Of a stretch of 64,000 nt of DNA, positions 20,729-31,672 are shown piece by piece. A program made the translations under genes and the position numbers. Position 1 is the first letter of the stretch, and every line of letters begins with the position of its first letter. This DNA comes from Dipteris shenzhenensis (Eukaryota > Polypodiophyta > Polypodiopsida > Gleicheniales), in NCBI GenBank assembly GCA_047967505.1, contig CM106538.1; one strand, written 5' to 3'. Under the pieces are notes generated by a model. That model saw only the letters and a program-made list of their open reading frames with translations. It searched no databases and had not been told where the DNA came from.

Positions 20729-20983
20729 CTATCATTTATGTCACCGCCTATGTTAGTTGTACTCGTGGTGTAGTTAGACTACCACGTATGTTTTTGGTTT
20801 GGGTTCACATATGAACCACGTATTCTAGGGTTTGACATATAGGGTATTTCCCTCTTCTACTGTATTGTTGTTGTGTGCAAAAGTGAAGAATGGCTTCACC
20901 CTCCAACCTTGTGTCCTCTCTCTTTTGTGTGTTGTGAAGAAAGCTGAACTTGAGTCTCCTATCTCTCTCCCTTATTCTTTACA
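20686..20983 (+). repeat. Copia family B 3' LTR
   Basis: It has the same length as the 5' LTR and differs at about two bases. TCCCT follows. Confidence 0.95.
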
Positions 20984-22011
20984 TCCCTCTATATTCTATC
21001 CCAAACTATCTTGTACCTATGCTAGTGAGCTTACTGCATAACAAATATCTGGTCGTGTGATTGTTAGATATATAAGAGATCCAATCAGCTGCCTGTAGTA
21101 TTTGTCATTGATAGTAGGCTTTTCTGAATCTTTAGTAAGTTTCAAACTCTGTTCCATGGGAGTGGCTGCAATCTTGCAATCTGCCATATGAAACTTCTTT
21201 AGGAGACTGTCAACATACTTGAGCTGACTCATGAATGTGCTATTTGAATCTCTCCAGAACTCAATTCCAAGACAATAGTGCATAAGTCCAAGATCTTTCA
21301 TGTCGAACTCTGCAGATAAGTCTTGTTTTAGTTTTTTGATGAAGCTATCCTTGCTTCTTGTCACAATCAGATCATCTATGTACAAAGTGCAATAGTAATG
21401 TCTTCCCCTTGAACTTTGTAGTAGAGAGTATGATCTGCATTGGACTTCATGTATCCCAAATCAGTAAAATACTTGTCGATTCTATTGTACCAACTTTTGG
21501 GTGCTTATTTTAAGCTATAGAGACTTTTCTTGAGATGGCAAACCTTATTCTCCTTTCTTGGTTCAACATAACCTACTGGTTGTTGCATGTAGAATTCCTC
21601 AACTAGGTAACCATTGAGAAATGCATTCTTGACATCAAGCTGAGACACATTCCATTTGTTGATTGCTGCTAGTGATATCAAGAACCGTATGGAATCCATC
21701 TTTGCTACTGGAGCATAAGTCTCATCATAATCTTGACCATATTGTTGTGCAAATCCTTTTGCAACTAGTCTGGCATTGTATCTCTGAATACTGCCATCTG
21801 GATTGTACTTCACTTTGTATACCCATTTGTTTGCTATGGCCTTCTTTCCTGGTGGAAGGTCGCATAATTCCCAAGTATTATTCTTAGACAAAGCATCCAT
21901 TTCTTCATTCATAGCAGTTTGCCATTCTGGCTTGTCTACTGCATCTTCAAAGTACACTGGCTCTTCTGTAGCCATGGTGGTAGTCATAAGAGCATAGTTG
22001 GTGGTTTCCAC
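20984..22011 (-). pseudogene. Copia family A reverse transcriptase, broken
   Basis: Minus frames 22011-21505 and 21385-21017 encode RT: WELCDLPPGKKAIANKWVYK, DVKNAFLNGYLVEEFYMQQP, the catalytic MYIDDLIVT and DLGLMHYCLGIEFW. Bases 21386-21504 hold a stop and a shift. The downstream RNase H part is displaced to 15119-15587 by the nested Copia. Confidence 0.88.
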
Positions 22012-22871
22012 CTAAATTGCTTTTCCTTTCTAAGCATATGTCAATTTGGCTGGAGGTCTCCTTTCCCTAGTAGACCGTCTGAGCTGCTGTGGCTCTACTT
22101 GGGGTGTTGATGGCAATTCTTACTCTTCTTCATCAACCTATTCTGTAGATGACTATGAAGTCGATGCTTCTATCTCCTATGTAGGTGAGGTTTTCCATTC
22201 TGATTCTTATCCAAAATTACATCTCTGGAGATAATGACTTTGCGGTTGATGGGATCATACAATTTGTATGCTTTGCTTTCTTCTTTGTAGCCAACCATGA
22301 TGCATTTGCATGACTTTGCATCCAATCTCCTGCAATGATCATCATGTATGTGGGCATATGCTATGCAACCAAATATGCGGAGATGGCCAATGTGTGGCTT
22401 GTGTCCAGTGAATAATTCATAAGGAGTCATACCCTATATCGGTTCGGTAGGAAGCCGATTAAGCAAGTAGTTTGCAGTGGCTATTGCTTCTTCCCAATAC
22501 TAATTTGGAAGATGCTTTTCACTAAGCATTGCTCTAGCACTGTCCGCTAAAGTCCCATTCTTCCTTTTAGCTCTTGCATTCTACTGAGGAGTATCTACAC
22601 ATGTGGATTGTCTTCGAATGCCATGATTTTTGCAAAAGTTCATGAATGCTGAAGACATGTATTCACCTCCTCTGTCTAATCTCATGACCTTGATCTTTCT
22701 GCCTGTCTGGTTATCTACCATGGCTTTGAATTCTTGAAATCTGGAAAACACTTCAGATTTCTCTTTTAGAAAGTAGACCCAACAATATCTGCTGTAGTCG
22801 TCGATGAAGATCAAGTAGTAAAGTGAACCATTGATGCTGCGGGTGGGCATAACCCCATACATCTGTATGTA
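22012..22871 (-). pseudogene. Copia family A integrase, broken
   Basis: Minus frame 22862-22581 carries the integrase core (YLIFIDDYSRYCWVYFLKEK, RLDRGGEYMSSAF) and 22430-22170 carries the C-terminal region (FGCIAYAHIHDD). Between them stops interrupt the catalytic Glu block, and frames change at 22580 and 22860. Confidence 0.85.
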
Positions 22872-24674
22872 TCAAATCAAGAATACCTCATGCATGAGAG
22901 GTACTTTTGACAAAGTTGGTTCACTTTTATTTGCCGAAGCAGCATGCTTCACAAACCTTTCTAAGAAACTATAGCTTCGGAATCTGAATTGCCATATTGT
23001 GATTCCTGAGATTAATAAGTACTTGAAGTTGTCATGATCATATCTCTTGTGCCATTTTGTAGATAGTGGCATTTGTTGTGGTTGAGCTGACATGGCATGC
23101 TTATCTGGTACTATAGCTAGCATTGTGTATAAGCATCCTTCTTTGACACCTTTTGCTACTAGCTGACATCTTTTGGATTTATCTCTGATAGTGCATTCAT
23201 AACTGTCGAAGATGACTTTGTAATTATGTTCCATCATTTGACCTACTGACAAAAGGTTCTTGTGAGCTTTAGAACATAGAGCACATCTTTGACTAATCCT
23301 TTTGTACTAGTGAAATTGTTCATAGGGATAACACCTGTCCCTTGAACTGGATTCGGTGTATTGTCTGTTGTGTAGATGACATTTTTCTGTCCTTCTAATG
23401 GCTTCATTTTTGTGAACCATTCGTGATGATTTGTCATATGAGATGATGCACCACTATCGATGTACCGAGGATCCTGTTCCACTTGGTCGACTTGATAGCT
23501 AAAATCCTCTTTGGGATTGAAATCAGTGTGTCTAGGTACAGTGTATTAGTCTGATGCAATTCCTCGCTTGCAAGAAACATATTTCCATGTTCATTTGCAA
23601 AATGGCCGACTAGAATGTCCACCACGATGATTTCCTTTGCCTTGAGAATTCCCTTTTTTACTGCTGGATTGACCACCTTGGTCATATGCTTCTTGTAGCA
23701 ATCTCTTTCATAGTGTCCAAACTTGTGACAGTAGTTGCACTGACTGTTTAACACATTGATGGATGCATTCCCTCGTCCTTGAAATCTTTCTCGGTTGGAA
23801 TGATTTCCTCTTTGCTGATTCTGATGTTGCTGAGGATGATGTTGATGCTGATGCTGATTATGACTTTGATTTTGTTGCTGATGATGACCACTTTTCTTGT
23901 ATGATCTAGCTTTGCCTCTGCCTTTGCCTCTGCTTCTATCTGAAGCTATGAATGCCTGATCATTAGAATGACCTTTACGTGCTTGAATGGCCTGAGTCCT
24001 GAGTTCTTCACCAAGTAGAACTGGCTGAAGTTCTTCCAGTGTCACAATTTGCCATTGGATGGCAATACTATGGACTAGATTCTTGTATCCCTCTCCTAGT
24101 CCATTCAGGATGACTTGAACCATTTCTGCGGGGTTCATAATCTCTCCTGCTACTGCAACTTGATTGTTGTAGTCTTTGATGCGAAGCACATAAGCATGAC
24201 CGGTTTCACTGCTGTTGCGAAAACTTTGGTTGTTCTGGTTTCTCAAGGTGAGAATCCTGGATGTGTTCTTGGACTTGTAGAGAGCTGCGAACATATCCCA
24301 TGCTTCTTTTGATGTCTTGACTATGTTGAGTTGTCCTAGCATGACATCTTGCACATTTTGCTTGATCAGATGATAGGCATACTTGTCTTTCTTATCCCAT
24401 TTTGCTTGAGCTCAGGCAATGGCAGGATCTGCTAATGGTACGGAAACTGCTTGTGTAGATGTAGATCTGGTTGTAGATTCCGTTGCTGGTGCTATGACAA
24501 CAGATGGAGTAGAGCTATTAGTGGCTGGATTGTCCAATGGTCTAGGTGTAGACCCATCGACATACTCCCATTTGTCCTGAAGCACAAGAATGTCTCCATT
24601 CGGTATTTCCATGTACCATAATTGGAGTTGTCTAACTTAGCAAATGCCTCCAGATTGAGGTTGCTAGTCGACAT
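22872..24674 (-). pseudogene. Copia family A gag and protease, broken
   Basis: The gag start is at 24674 (MSTSNLNLEAF, NYGTWKYRM), with a shift near 24610. The frame 24354-23434 covers capsid and a His/Gln-rich linker ending in the zinc knuckle CNYCHKFGHYERDC. The protease motif YIDSGASSHMTNH is in another frame at 23482-23243, and the pre-integrase zinc region follows (23252-22872). At least three shifts separate these blocks. Confidence 0.85.
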
Positions 24675-25435
24675 GGTGCAAGGAATGTACTCAAAAGTGT
24701 CGTGAAAATCTCTGTATGAATCAACTACAAATACACTGACTATGCCAAGCGAAATCTCTGAACTGTCGAAGAAGATAGAACTGCAATATATAAAATCTAA
24801 TATGTATTACAAGGCTTGTGGCAATGATACCGAGAATAGCCAAGGGGCTTTATAAGGCTGAAATGATGTGCACGATGCCGTGAGATAGCCAAATAGGCTT
24901 TACAATGGTGGCATGTGTGTGTGAAATCAAATGTTATCTGCCCACTGAATCAATTTGCAATGCCTCTAAACTCTGAAGTCTGCTCACTATACTGATGAAT
25001 GTAAGGTTTCAGGTAATGTAATGATGTGAAACCATATATGAGCGTATAGACTGACTTCGAGTAGGTACTAGTCGAGAATTTCAGGCATGGCTTAGATTGG
25101 CAACTTGGGGAAATTCAAAGTGTCCCCTCTACGGTGATCTAGCCTACTCTGATCTAGATCTAAACCAATCATCGATCGATGAAAGAATAGCAAATAATTC
25201 TTTTTCTTTTGTTCTTTTTAAGTGCTGGGTCAGATGCGTTGATGTAGAGGCAAATGTGCATGAAGGAAGTGGTTTTGTCGGCGAGGCTCAAATGTGAGTG
25301 TAACTTGCACCAAAATGTGCATGTGATGTGACAAGTGCGTAGAACATGAAAAATGCTTACTCAATCACTCTCAATCAATCTCGATCTATCACTCTCTCTC
25401 ACGTGGATCACAATGCCTCAGCGGAAGGCAAGGTA
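24675..25435 (-). other. Copia family A 5' leader
   Basis: These 760 bp lie between the primer site and the gag start. I see no conserved coding sequence. Confidence 0.7.
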
Positions 25436-25447
25436 GCTCTGATACCA
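25436..25447 (-). promoter_or_regulatory. Primer binding site, tRNA-Met type
   Basis: The minus strand reads TGGTATCAGAGC, directly beside the LTR end at 25448. Confidence 0.88.
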
Positions 25448-25696
25448 TGACAAAATATGAAGAGGGGAGAGGAGAAGAGTGGAGATGGGGAGAAAGGGCA
25501 TAGCTAGAGAGCACACCACAAATGACTAAATGTACACTAGATTTAGTTGAAAAAATAGAATATATACAAACCCTTTTAGGGTTAGGGTTAGGGGATCTAA
25601 CCCTTTCCTTTATAGCACTCTATAAGGTTAGTGCTATGCACATATGATCACGTGATGGTGCTATGCACACATGATGTTGAGCGTGAACTCTCAACA
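25448..25696 (-). repeat. Copia family A 5' LTR (249 bp)
   Basis: It is nearly identical to 14727-14983. The main difference is a short deletion in the ATGATCACATG repeat region. Confidence 0.92.
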
Positions 25697-27777
25697 AGTA
25701 GTGGCACAAGCTCGACTCACTCTAATTCACAAAGATGAAGAGCTCTAGGATTGCAAAGACAAGCTTGAAGAAATGAAACAAATTTTGGCAGTATGTGCCT
25801 TTAGCATTGACGAGCTTGCAAGGGAATGCAGAATCTTAAAGGACCAACTTCCTACCGCTCAAGAGGCTAGCACTTCACAAGCACCCAATCATCCAATACC
25901 ATTGAAGACATTCCTCAACAAGCAAAGGACAGCTTGCAAATGAGAAAGCTTAAGGAGGCATATACAACCATCTACCATCAATACAAAGAAAAAATGAAGA
26001 TGCACTCCCAAAAGATAATCATCTCCAAGCTTGAACTCCAATTGCTAGTGCACAACAATGAGGCATTGGAGGACAACACCAATGAAACCCCACTTCAATG
26101 CACAACGGTGGTGTACCAAGAGCTTGTGGCTGCTCTACAAGTGGAAGATCACCTCAATTCACGCGTGCTTATCCAATGGAAGCAACTCCAAATCAGGATC
26201 ATATCTACTCATCCAACAATCAAATGGAAACGTTCCATTGGGACCAAAACCTTGTGCATAATTTGCCAAGACTTGTCCAAAGATGAGAAAATTTATTTTG
26301 CCTGTCTACACATGCCAGGTTTATAACACTCAAGACGGATGCTTTCATTGCATATGTATGCCCCATGGGTAGTCCTCCCCTCAGGGTTATTGCAGGTTTG
26401 TTGCCATTGCTATAAAGGCCATCCCTATTATTTTCAAGGCACGACATAAATGACATCCCACCCATGCAGCTGATCATCCCATCACACCAACAAAAAGAAG
26501 TCTCAGAAGATGATAGGGCCTATCTCACATCCAACTTCCCATATCTAACCACTCTTTCTACCAACATCATAACCTCACTTACCTTTGCTGCCACCACCCT
26601 CTTAACCTTCCCCGAGCTCCATCCTAACATCTTTTCCCTCCATCATCTCTTTGCTCATGCCTCTCACCATTTTCAACTAACCCAATAGTCACAAACTTAT
26701 GAGCCCCTCACACCTAACTTTTTCCCCTCCCTTGCTAATCCTACCCTTGAGGATTACCAAGATGCTCAAACCATTTGCCTAGTTCTTCTCCCCTTCCCTC
26801 TGCTCCCCCTTTCGCAACTAACACTCTGCCATATTTCTCCCCCATGTCCCCAGATTCTCTCCTTGCCCTGTCATCACCTCCGACACTACTTGTGCTTCCA
26901 TCAGCACAAAATGACACAGTATTTGATTTTGAATATCAGGATCCAGATAATCCAATTCGTACGCCCATGCCAAGTTCCAATGATGGGTATGATTTTGATG
27001 AGATACCACTTCCCACTAACCCCATTGAGGAATTTTGGAGCACATATCCTAATATGAAAATTCGAGGTGGATGGACCCTGGACAACTTTCCTACCAACCT
27101 TCGTCAGTGTCAAATTAGTGAAGGTTGGATTAGCAAGTTGGATCCACAACTTGATTGGTGCCGCCCCAAGCTCTTTGATGGAATCTTCTTGAAGGAGTAC
27201 CTATGCGCACCTCCATGTCTCAAAACCCATCCCAAGTTCTATGTAGTTCCACGGCGTAAAAAATGGGAAGCCAACATACACACTTTGGCTAAATATCGAA
27301 CCATTAATTGGCTAATGATCGAACCATACTCTAGTGTAGAATGGAATATCCAAGGCACAATGGTCCGAGCACTTCAGCAGCATGAGCAAATAATGCATGG
27401 CAACATTGATCGCTTCCTTTGCCTAAGTGCTATATTCTGTAAATATTGGAATTCATTCTGGAGGTCCCATGTTACCTCAATTCCCATTTGCCTCCACTCA
27501 ATTTCAATCCCAATGAATGGGTCGATGCTTAGATTATAAGCTGACTCTATCAAAGAGTGATCTTCTTAGAAGCATGCCACATATCTCTGTTCGAGCAAAT
27601 GGTGGATACAGGCCTGAGCAAAAATTGTATGGTGCCAAGGCTTTATAGTAGGATTGACTGGCACGACACAAGTTCCACAACCATTGGATTAAAGGCATGG
27701 CAACCTAGGTACGTGCTCGCAATAAGCCATAACCCAAGGATGGGTAATAAAATGGATCCGAGAGGCTAGAAATAATC
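25697..27777 (+). pseudogene. Additional Gypsy ORF, C-terminal parts, broken
   Basis: Open pieces at 25934-26326, 26464-26688 and 26775-27539 match copy 2 frames between 54098 and 56034. They include the end of the coiled coil, a Leu/Ser/Pro-rich block, and the conserved globular block FPTNLRQ, ISEGWISKLDPQ and FDGIFLKEYL. Numerous stops are present. The function is unknown. Confidence 0.75.
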
Positions 27778-28618
27778 CCTCTTAGAAATCCAACTTGCAT
27801 GTTCTACATGCAAGTTCTACATGCAACTCCTACATGCAAGTTGTACATACGAGTTCTACATGCAAGTTCTACATACGACTTCTACATACAACTCCTACAT
27901 GCAACTCCTACATGTGAGATGTACATGCGAGTTCTACATGCAAGTTCTACATGCGAGTTGTACATGCGAGTTGTACATGCAAGTTCTACATATGACTTCT
28001 ACGTACAACTCCTACATGTAACTCCTACATGTGAGTTCTACATGCAAGTTCTATATACGACTTCTACATGCAACTTCTATATGCAAGTTCTACATGTAGA
28101 GAGAGAATGTGTTACAATTCCTACATGCAGAGAGAGAAGCTCTCCAACTTGTATAAATACCCCATAATGGAATGAAGCTCAGACTCTTTGGGGCATTGTG
28201 TTGAGTTCTACTTTGGTATTCCAAGCAATTGTCTCAAGTGTCCATGCTTCCTTGCACTCCATGTCCAAAAGCATGTCCTAACCTTGCAACTCCTCCTCTA
28301 ACCTTGGAACCTCCTTCTAAACCTTGGAACTCCTTCTAACCCTGGAACCTCCTAAACCTTGGAACTCCTAACCCTGGAACCTCCTTCTAAACTTTGGAAC
28401 TCCTTCTAACCCTGGAACCCCTTCTGTACCTTCGAACCTCCTTCTAACCTTGGAACCTCCTTCTAACCCTTAAACTCCTCCTAAACACTGTAACCCCCAA
28501 TGAAGGTGAAATCCTTCATTACCTCAACCATGATGATACACATTCCTTTTACACATGCATGCACTATGTTTGCTTACCACACTTAAGCCTACATCTCTCA
28601 ATGGAACACGACTCGAGG
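27778..28618 (+). repeat. Gypsy copy 1 3' LTR, truncated, with a 13-bp tandem array
   Basis: From about 27793 to 28100 there is a tandem array with a 13-base period (variants of TACATGCAAGTTC). Downstream are a TATA box (TATAAATA, 28152-28159), the gggcattgtgttgag block and an approximately 20-bp period array of the ccttggaactcctt type (28280-28490). The order matches the copy 2 LTRs, but the 13-bp unit there is different in sequence. Confidence 0.8.
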
Positions 28619-29010
28619 ACCCTCATGATTGCCCATACTTTGGCTAATATTTATGGATCAGTTTTAGAGAGGGAGCTCAACAATCATACAAAAGCTCTAG
28701 GGAAACAACATTCTACTCTAGATCACATCTTCACTCTGAGGGCTATCATTGAGGCGGCGAGATCTAGACACTAGAAGGTCTACACATGCTTTGTAGACTT
28801 TTGGAAGGCTTTTGACACTATCCCATGATCCCACATGTGATTAGGAGACTGTAGGAGCTGCAAATTATAAAGACACTGATACGGGAAGTGATGAGCCTAT
28901 ATGAGTCAGTCAGAGGCAGAGTTCATGCCCCAAATGGTCTATTAGATTGGGTTGGGAGTACGATCGTAGTACTTCAGGGCTGCCCCCTCTCACTGACCCT
29001 TCTATACTTG
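28619..29010 (+). pseudogene. LINE reverse transcriptase fragment
   Basis: Translated pieces include DHIFTLRAIIEAAR and CFVDFWKAFDTIP in one frame, then LYESVRGRVHAPNGLLDW and VLQGCPLSLTLL in another. The spacing T-x-D-H-I-F-x-L-R, F-V-D-F-x-K-A-F-D and Q-G-C-P-L-S is that of non-LTR (LINE) reverse transcriptases. The catalytic YxDD block is missing, and stops and shifts are present. It joins Gypsy LTR on the left and RNase H-like sequence on the right. Confidence 0.75.
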
Positions 29011-29260
29011 CAAGTCCTTACAACCAAGCTGAGTACTCGACAATCATTTTTGGGCTACAAAAGGCACAAGAACATCACATCAAGCAACTTGAGGTGCAAG
29101 GAGATTCTCAACTCGTGTGTGAACAAGTTAGTGGAAGGTGGAAGGTGCAGAGGGAAGGCTTGGTTCCACAACATCAACAAGCATTGGAACTTTGAAAAAC
29201 AATTTGAAGAGGTTAAAATTCAACGTATCCCTCAATCTCAAAATTAAGTTGCTGATCTCT
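29011..29260 (+). pseudogene. RNase H fragment (plant/archaeal-type)
   Basis: The stretch reads YNQAEYSTIIFGLQKAQ then QLEVQGDSQLVCEQVSG, matching the second and third acidic motifs (N-x-A-E-Y and G-D-S-Q-L-V) of type I RNase H, as in Tat-lineage Gypsy elements and some LINEs. The continuation is in another frame. The first acidic motif and His are not visible. Its position directly after LINE RT may mean it belonged to the same LINE. Confidence 0.6.
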
Positions 29261-29636
29261 TGGCACGTGAAGCTTGTACTTCGATCACGCATAAAACGAG
29301 TGGAAGCACTGCCCCAACAAAGCTGCAAGCCACAAATGAGGGTGATCATTTGTAAGGAATGCAAAGGTTGTGGTCATCATGAAACTGAGTGTTGTGCATA
29401 TTTTATACAAGTTTACCGACTTCAAAACATCATCAGAAAGGTCCTTAAGGACATTGCTCAAAAGAAGGATGCCAAACCGCACACCTATTGAAGAAATAGC
29501 ATGGCAACTACAAGAACTGGAAGAAGCTGAAGGTGATGTGCAAGCTCTCCAACTACTAACATTTGTCATGGCATTCTTGTTTGTCTTGATGAACAATCTC
29601 ATGCAACACCGTGTCTCTAACCCTTGCCTGTAAAGA
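29261..29636 (+). pseudogene. Zinc-knuckle fragment
   Basis: Within 29138-29491 the frame encodes CKECKGCGHHETECC, a CCHC-like zinc knuckle of gag type (C-x2-C-x4-H-x4-C), followed by a charged tail. I cannot assign the parent element. The remaining bases to 29636 show nothing else. Confidence 0.45.
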
Positions 29637-29893
29637 TGACAAAAAATGAAGAGAGGACAGAAGAAGAGTGGATATGATGAGAGAGGGCACAGCTAGAGAG
29701 CACACCACAAATGACTAACTATACACTAGATTTAGTTGAAAAAATAGAATATATACAAACCCATTTAGGGTTAGGGTTAGGGGATCTAACCCTTTCCTTT
29801 ATAGCACTCTATAAGGTTAGTGCTATGCACATATGATCACATGATGGTGTTATGGACACATGATCACATGATGTTGAGCGTGAACTCTCAACA
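29637..29893 (-). repeat. Copia family A 3' LTR (second copy)
   Basis: It begins tgacaaaaaatgaagag and ends gaactctcaaca on the plus strand. The purine tract complement (ttccctcaag) follows. Confidence 0.88.
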
Positions 29894-30008
29894 CGTTCCC
29901 TCAAGATCAACATCATGAAGCAGGCCTTCCCTCAAGATGATGATTCTAGGGAATCGAAGAAGGACTGAGCATTACATTTCATCACCCCTCTTTAATGGGA
30001 ATGTCCTT

Positions 30009-31134
30009 TCACTGCATCAAACCAAGAGCTAGTCGGTGTTTCTCGAATAGCTCTTTATTGAGTTGTTTGGTAAAGATGTCTGCAACATTCTCTTTACTAT
30101 CACAATGCTGTAGTGTGATGTCACCAAGTAACACTCTTTCTCTGATGAAGTGCTCTCTAACATCAATGTGCTTTGTCTTGGAGTGATATACTGGATTCTT
30201 GGCCAATGATTGAGCCGATTGATTATCACAGTATATTGTTGTTGGCTTTGACTCATCAAAGTAATCTATTTCTGACAATAGTCTTCTGAGCCATATAGCC
30301 TCACATGCACCTGTAGTGAGTGCTCTATATTTTACTTCAGTCAAAGACAAAGAAACAATTGGCTGTTTGTTTGAAAACCATGATATAGCACCTCAACCAA
30401 GGAAAAATGCATATCCCTGTGTCGATCTCCTAGTCTCATGATCTCTGGCATAGTCAGTGTCACAGTATCCATGCAACCATGAATGACTTCCTCTATATTC
30501 TATCCCAAACTGTCTTGTACCTCTGATGTATCTCAAGGCTCTTTTGGCTGCATTCCAGTGAGACTGTTTTGGATTTGCCATAAACTGTGCTAGTGAGCTT
30601 AGTGCATAACAAATATCTAGCCGTGTGATTGTCAAATATATAAGAGATTCGATGAGTTGCCTGTAGTACCTGTCATTGACTGTAGGCTTTTTTGAATCTT
30701 TAGTAAGTTTCAAACGCTGTTCCATGGGAGTGGCTGCAACCTTGCAATCTGCCATATGAAACTTCTTCAGGAGATTGTTAACATACTTGAGTTGACTCAT
30801 GAATGTGCTATTTGAATCTCTCCAGAACTCAATTCCAAGACAATAATGCATGTCTAAGATCTTTCATGTCGAACTCTGCAGATAAGTCTTGTTTTAATTT
30901 TCTGATGAAGCTATCCTTGCTTCCTATCACAATTAGATCATCTACATACAAAAGTGTAATAGTAATGTCTTCCCCTTGAACTTTGTAGTAGAGAGTATGA
31001 TCTGCATTGGATTTCATGTATCCCAGATCAACAAAATACTTGTCGATTTCACTGTACAAACTTCTAGGTGCTTGCTTTAAGCCGTAGAGACTTTTCTTGA
31101 GATGGCAAACCTTATTCTCCTTTTTTGGTTCAAC
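30009..31134 (-). pseudogene. Copia family A RT-RNase H fragment
   Basis: Minus frames 31059-30829, 30851-30393 and 30350-30009 encode LLYVDDLIVIGSKDSF, MHYCLGIEFWRDSN, HGYCDTDYARDHE and IYCDNQSAQSL. Shifts occur near 30840 and 30380. The closest relative is the copy at 15119-22011. Confidence 0.85.
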
Positions 31135-31672
31135 AAGGGAAAATTTTATTGTGAGCTTTTTAATGCGAGCTTTTTTTGAAATTTATCAAAGTTTGCGAGC
31201 TTTTTTAGAGTCCCATAAAAAAAGACCTACTAATCAAAAAATAACAAAGTAATTACTTATCCTGTATCTATGGATTTATCCTAGGAAATACCAAAGCAAT
31301 TAGCAATTCTATGGACTAAAAAAGACAAAGCTATTAATCCAAGTAATTTATATTGCAAGTCAGTAACAAATGATATTATATATAAAAATGAGCCATCACA
31401 ATACTAGCAAATATGTATTATGCATTCAAGTCTATGGATTGTTGCTAAGGCAACAAAGGTTTAATGAAACTTCAAGTAAGGATATGCCAATTTTCATGTA
31501 GTTCTATTATTTGAAAAGTCCAAAGCAATTAGTAAAATGTTCCACATTAAGAACATTGTGTTGGCTCAACACAACAAATTTTGAGCAAAAAATAGTGTCA
31601 CATCAAAAAGTGGGCTATCATAATACCAACCAAGTTTATATTTTGCATTCAGGTCTATGGATTGATCCTAGG

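Larger units (their letters stand above)
15588..20983 (+). mobile_element. Intact young Ty1/Copia retrotransposon (family B)
   Basis: Identical-length 298-bp LTRs (15588-15885 and 20686-20983) differ at two positions I can see (near 15722 and 15758). A perfect 5-bp target duplication TCCCT lies at 15583-15587 and 20984-20988. A tRNA-Met-type primer site follows the left LTR, a purine tract (TTGAGGGGGAG) precedes the right one, and one uninterrupted polyprotein frame fills the interior. The sequence interrupted is RNase H of family A, as comparison with 30480 shows. All visible parts required for transposition are present. Confidence 0.97.
14727..25696 (-). mobile_element. Decayed Ty1/Copia element (family A) holding a nested Copia
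   Basis: LTRs of about 250 bp at 14727-14983 and 25448-25696, a tRNA-Met primer site beside the right-hand (5') LTR, and minus-strand gag-protease-integrase-RT-RNase H fragments define it. Flanks are GGTAG on the left and AGTAG on the right, a target duplication with one mismatch; Gypsy copy 2 shows the empty site. The purine-rich tract GAGGGAAGG lies beside the 3' LTR. A second Copia (15588-20983) interrupts RNase H. Without it the element is about 5.6 kb. Several frameshifts and stops mean it is not autonomous. Confidence 0.9.
25697..28618 (+). mobile_element. Gypsy copy 1, segment 3 (extra ORF end and truncated LTR)
   Basis: It resumes copy 1 exactly where 14726 stopped (agtggcacaagctcg) and follows copy 2 from 53971 to about 57020. 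The LTR portion loses homology at about 28618, soon after CGACTCGAGG, so the 3' end of the LTR is gone. LINE-like sequence follows. Confidence 0.88.
29637..31134 (-). mobile_element. Copia family A, second copy, 5'-truncated
   Basis: A 257-bp LTR (29637-29893) is followed by minus-strand RNase H and RT fragments collinear with the element at 14727-25696. Homology ends at about 31134, inside RT, next to unrelated sequence that may be the end of the MULE-like element. No second LTR is seen. Confidence 0.85.

Noticed and set aside
27793-28100. CRISPR-like array
   Set aside because: The repeats are 13 bp head-to-tail without unique spacers, inside a plant LTR.
27799-28167. 122-aa frame with a repeating YMQVLHATPTC-like unit
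   Set aside because: It is the translation of the 13-bp LTR array (39-base period), not a conserved repeat protein.
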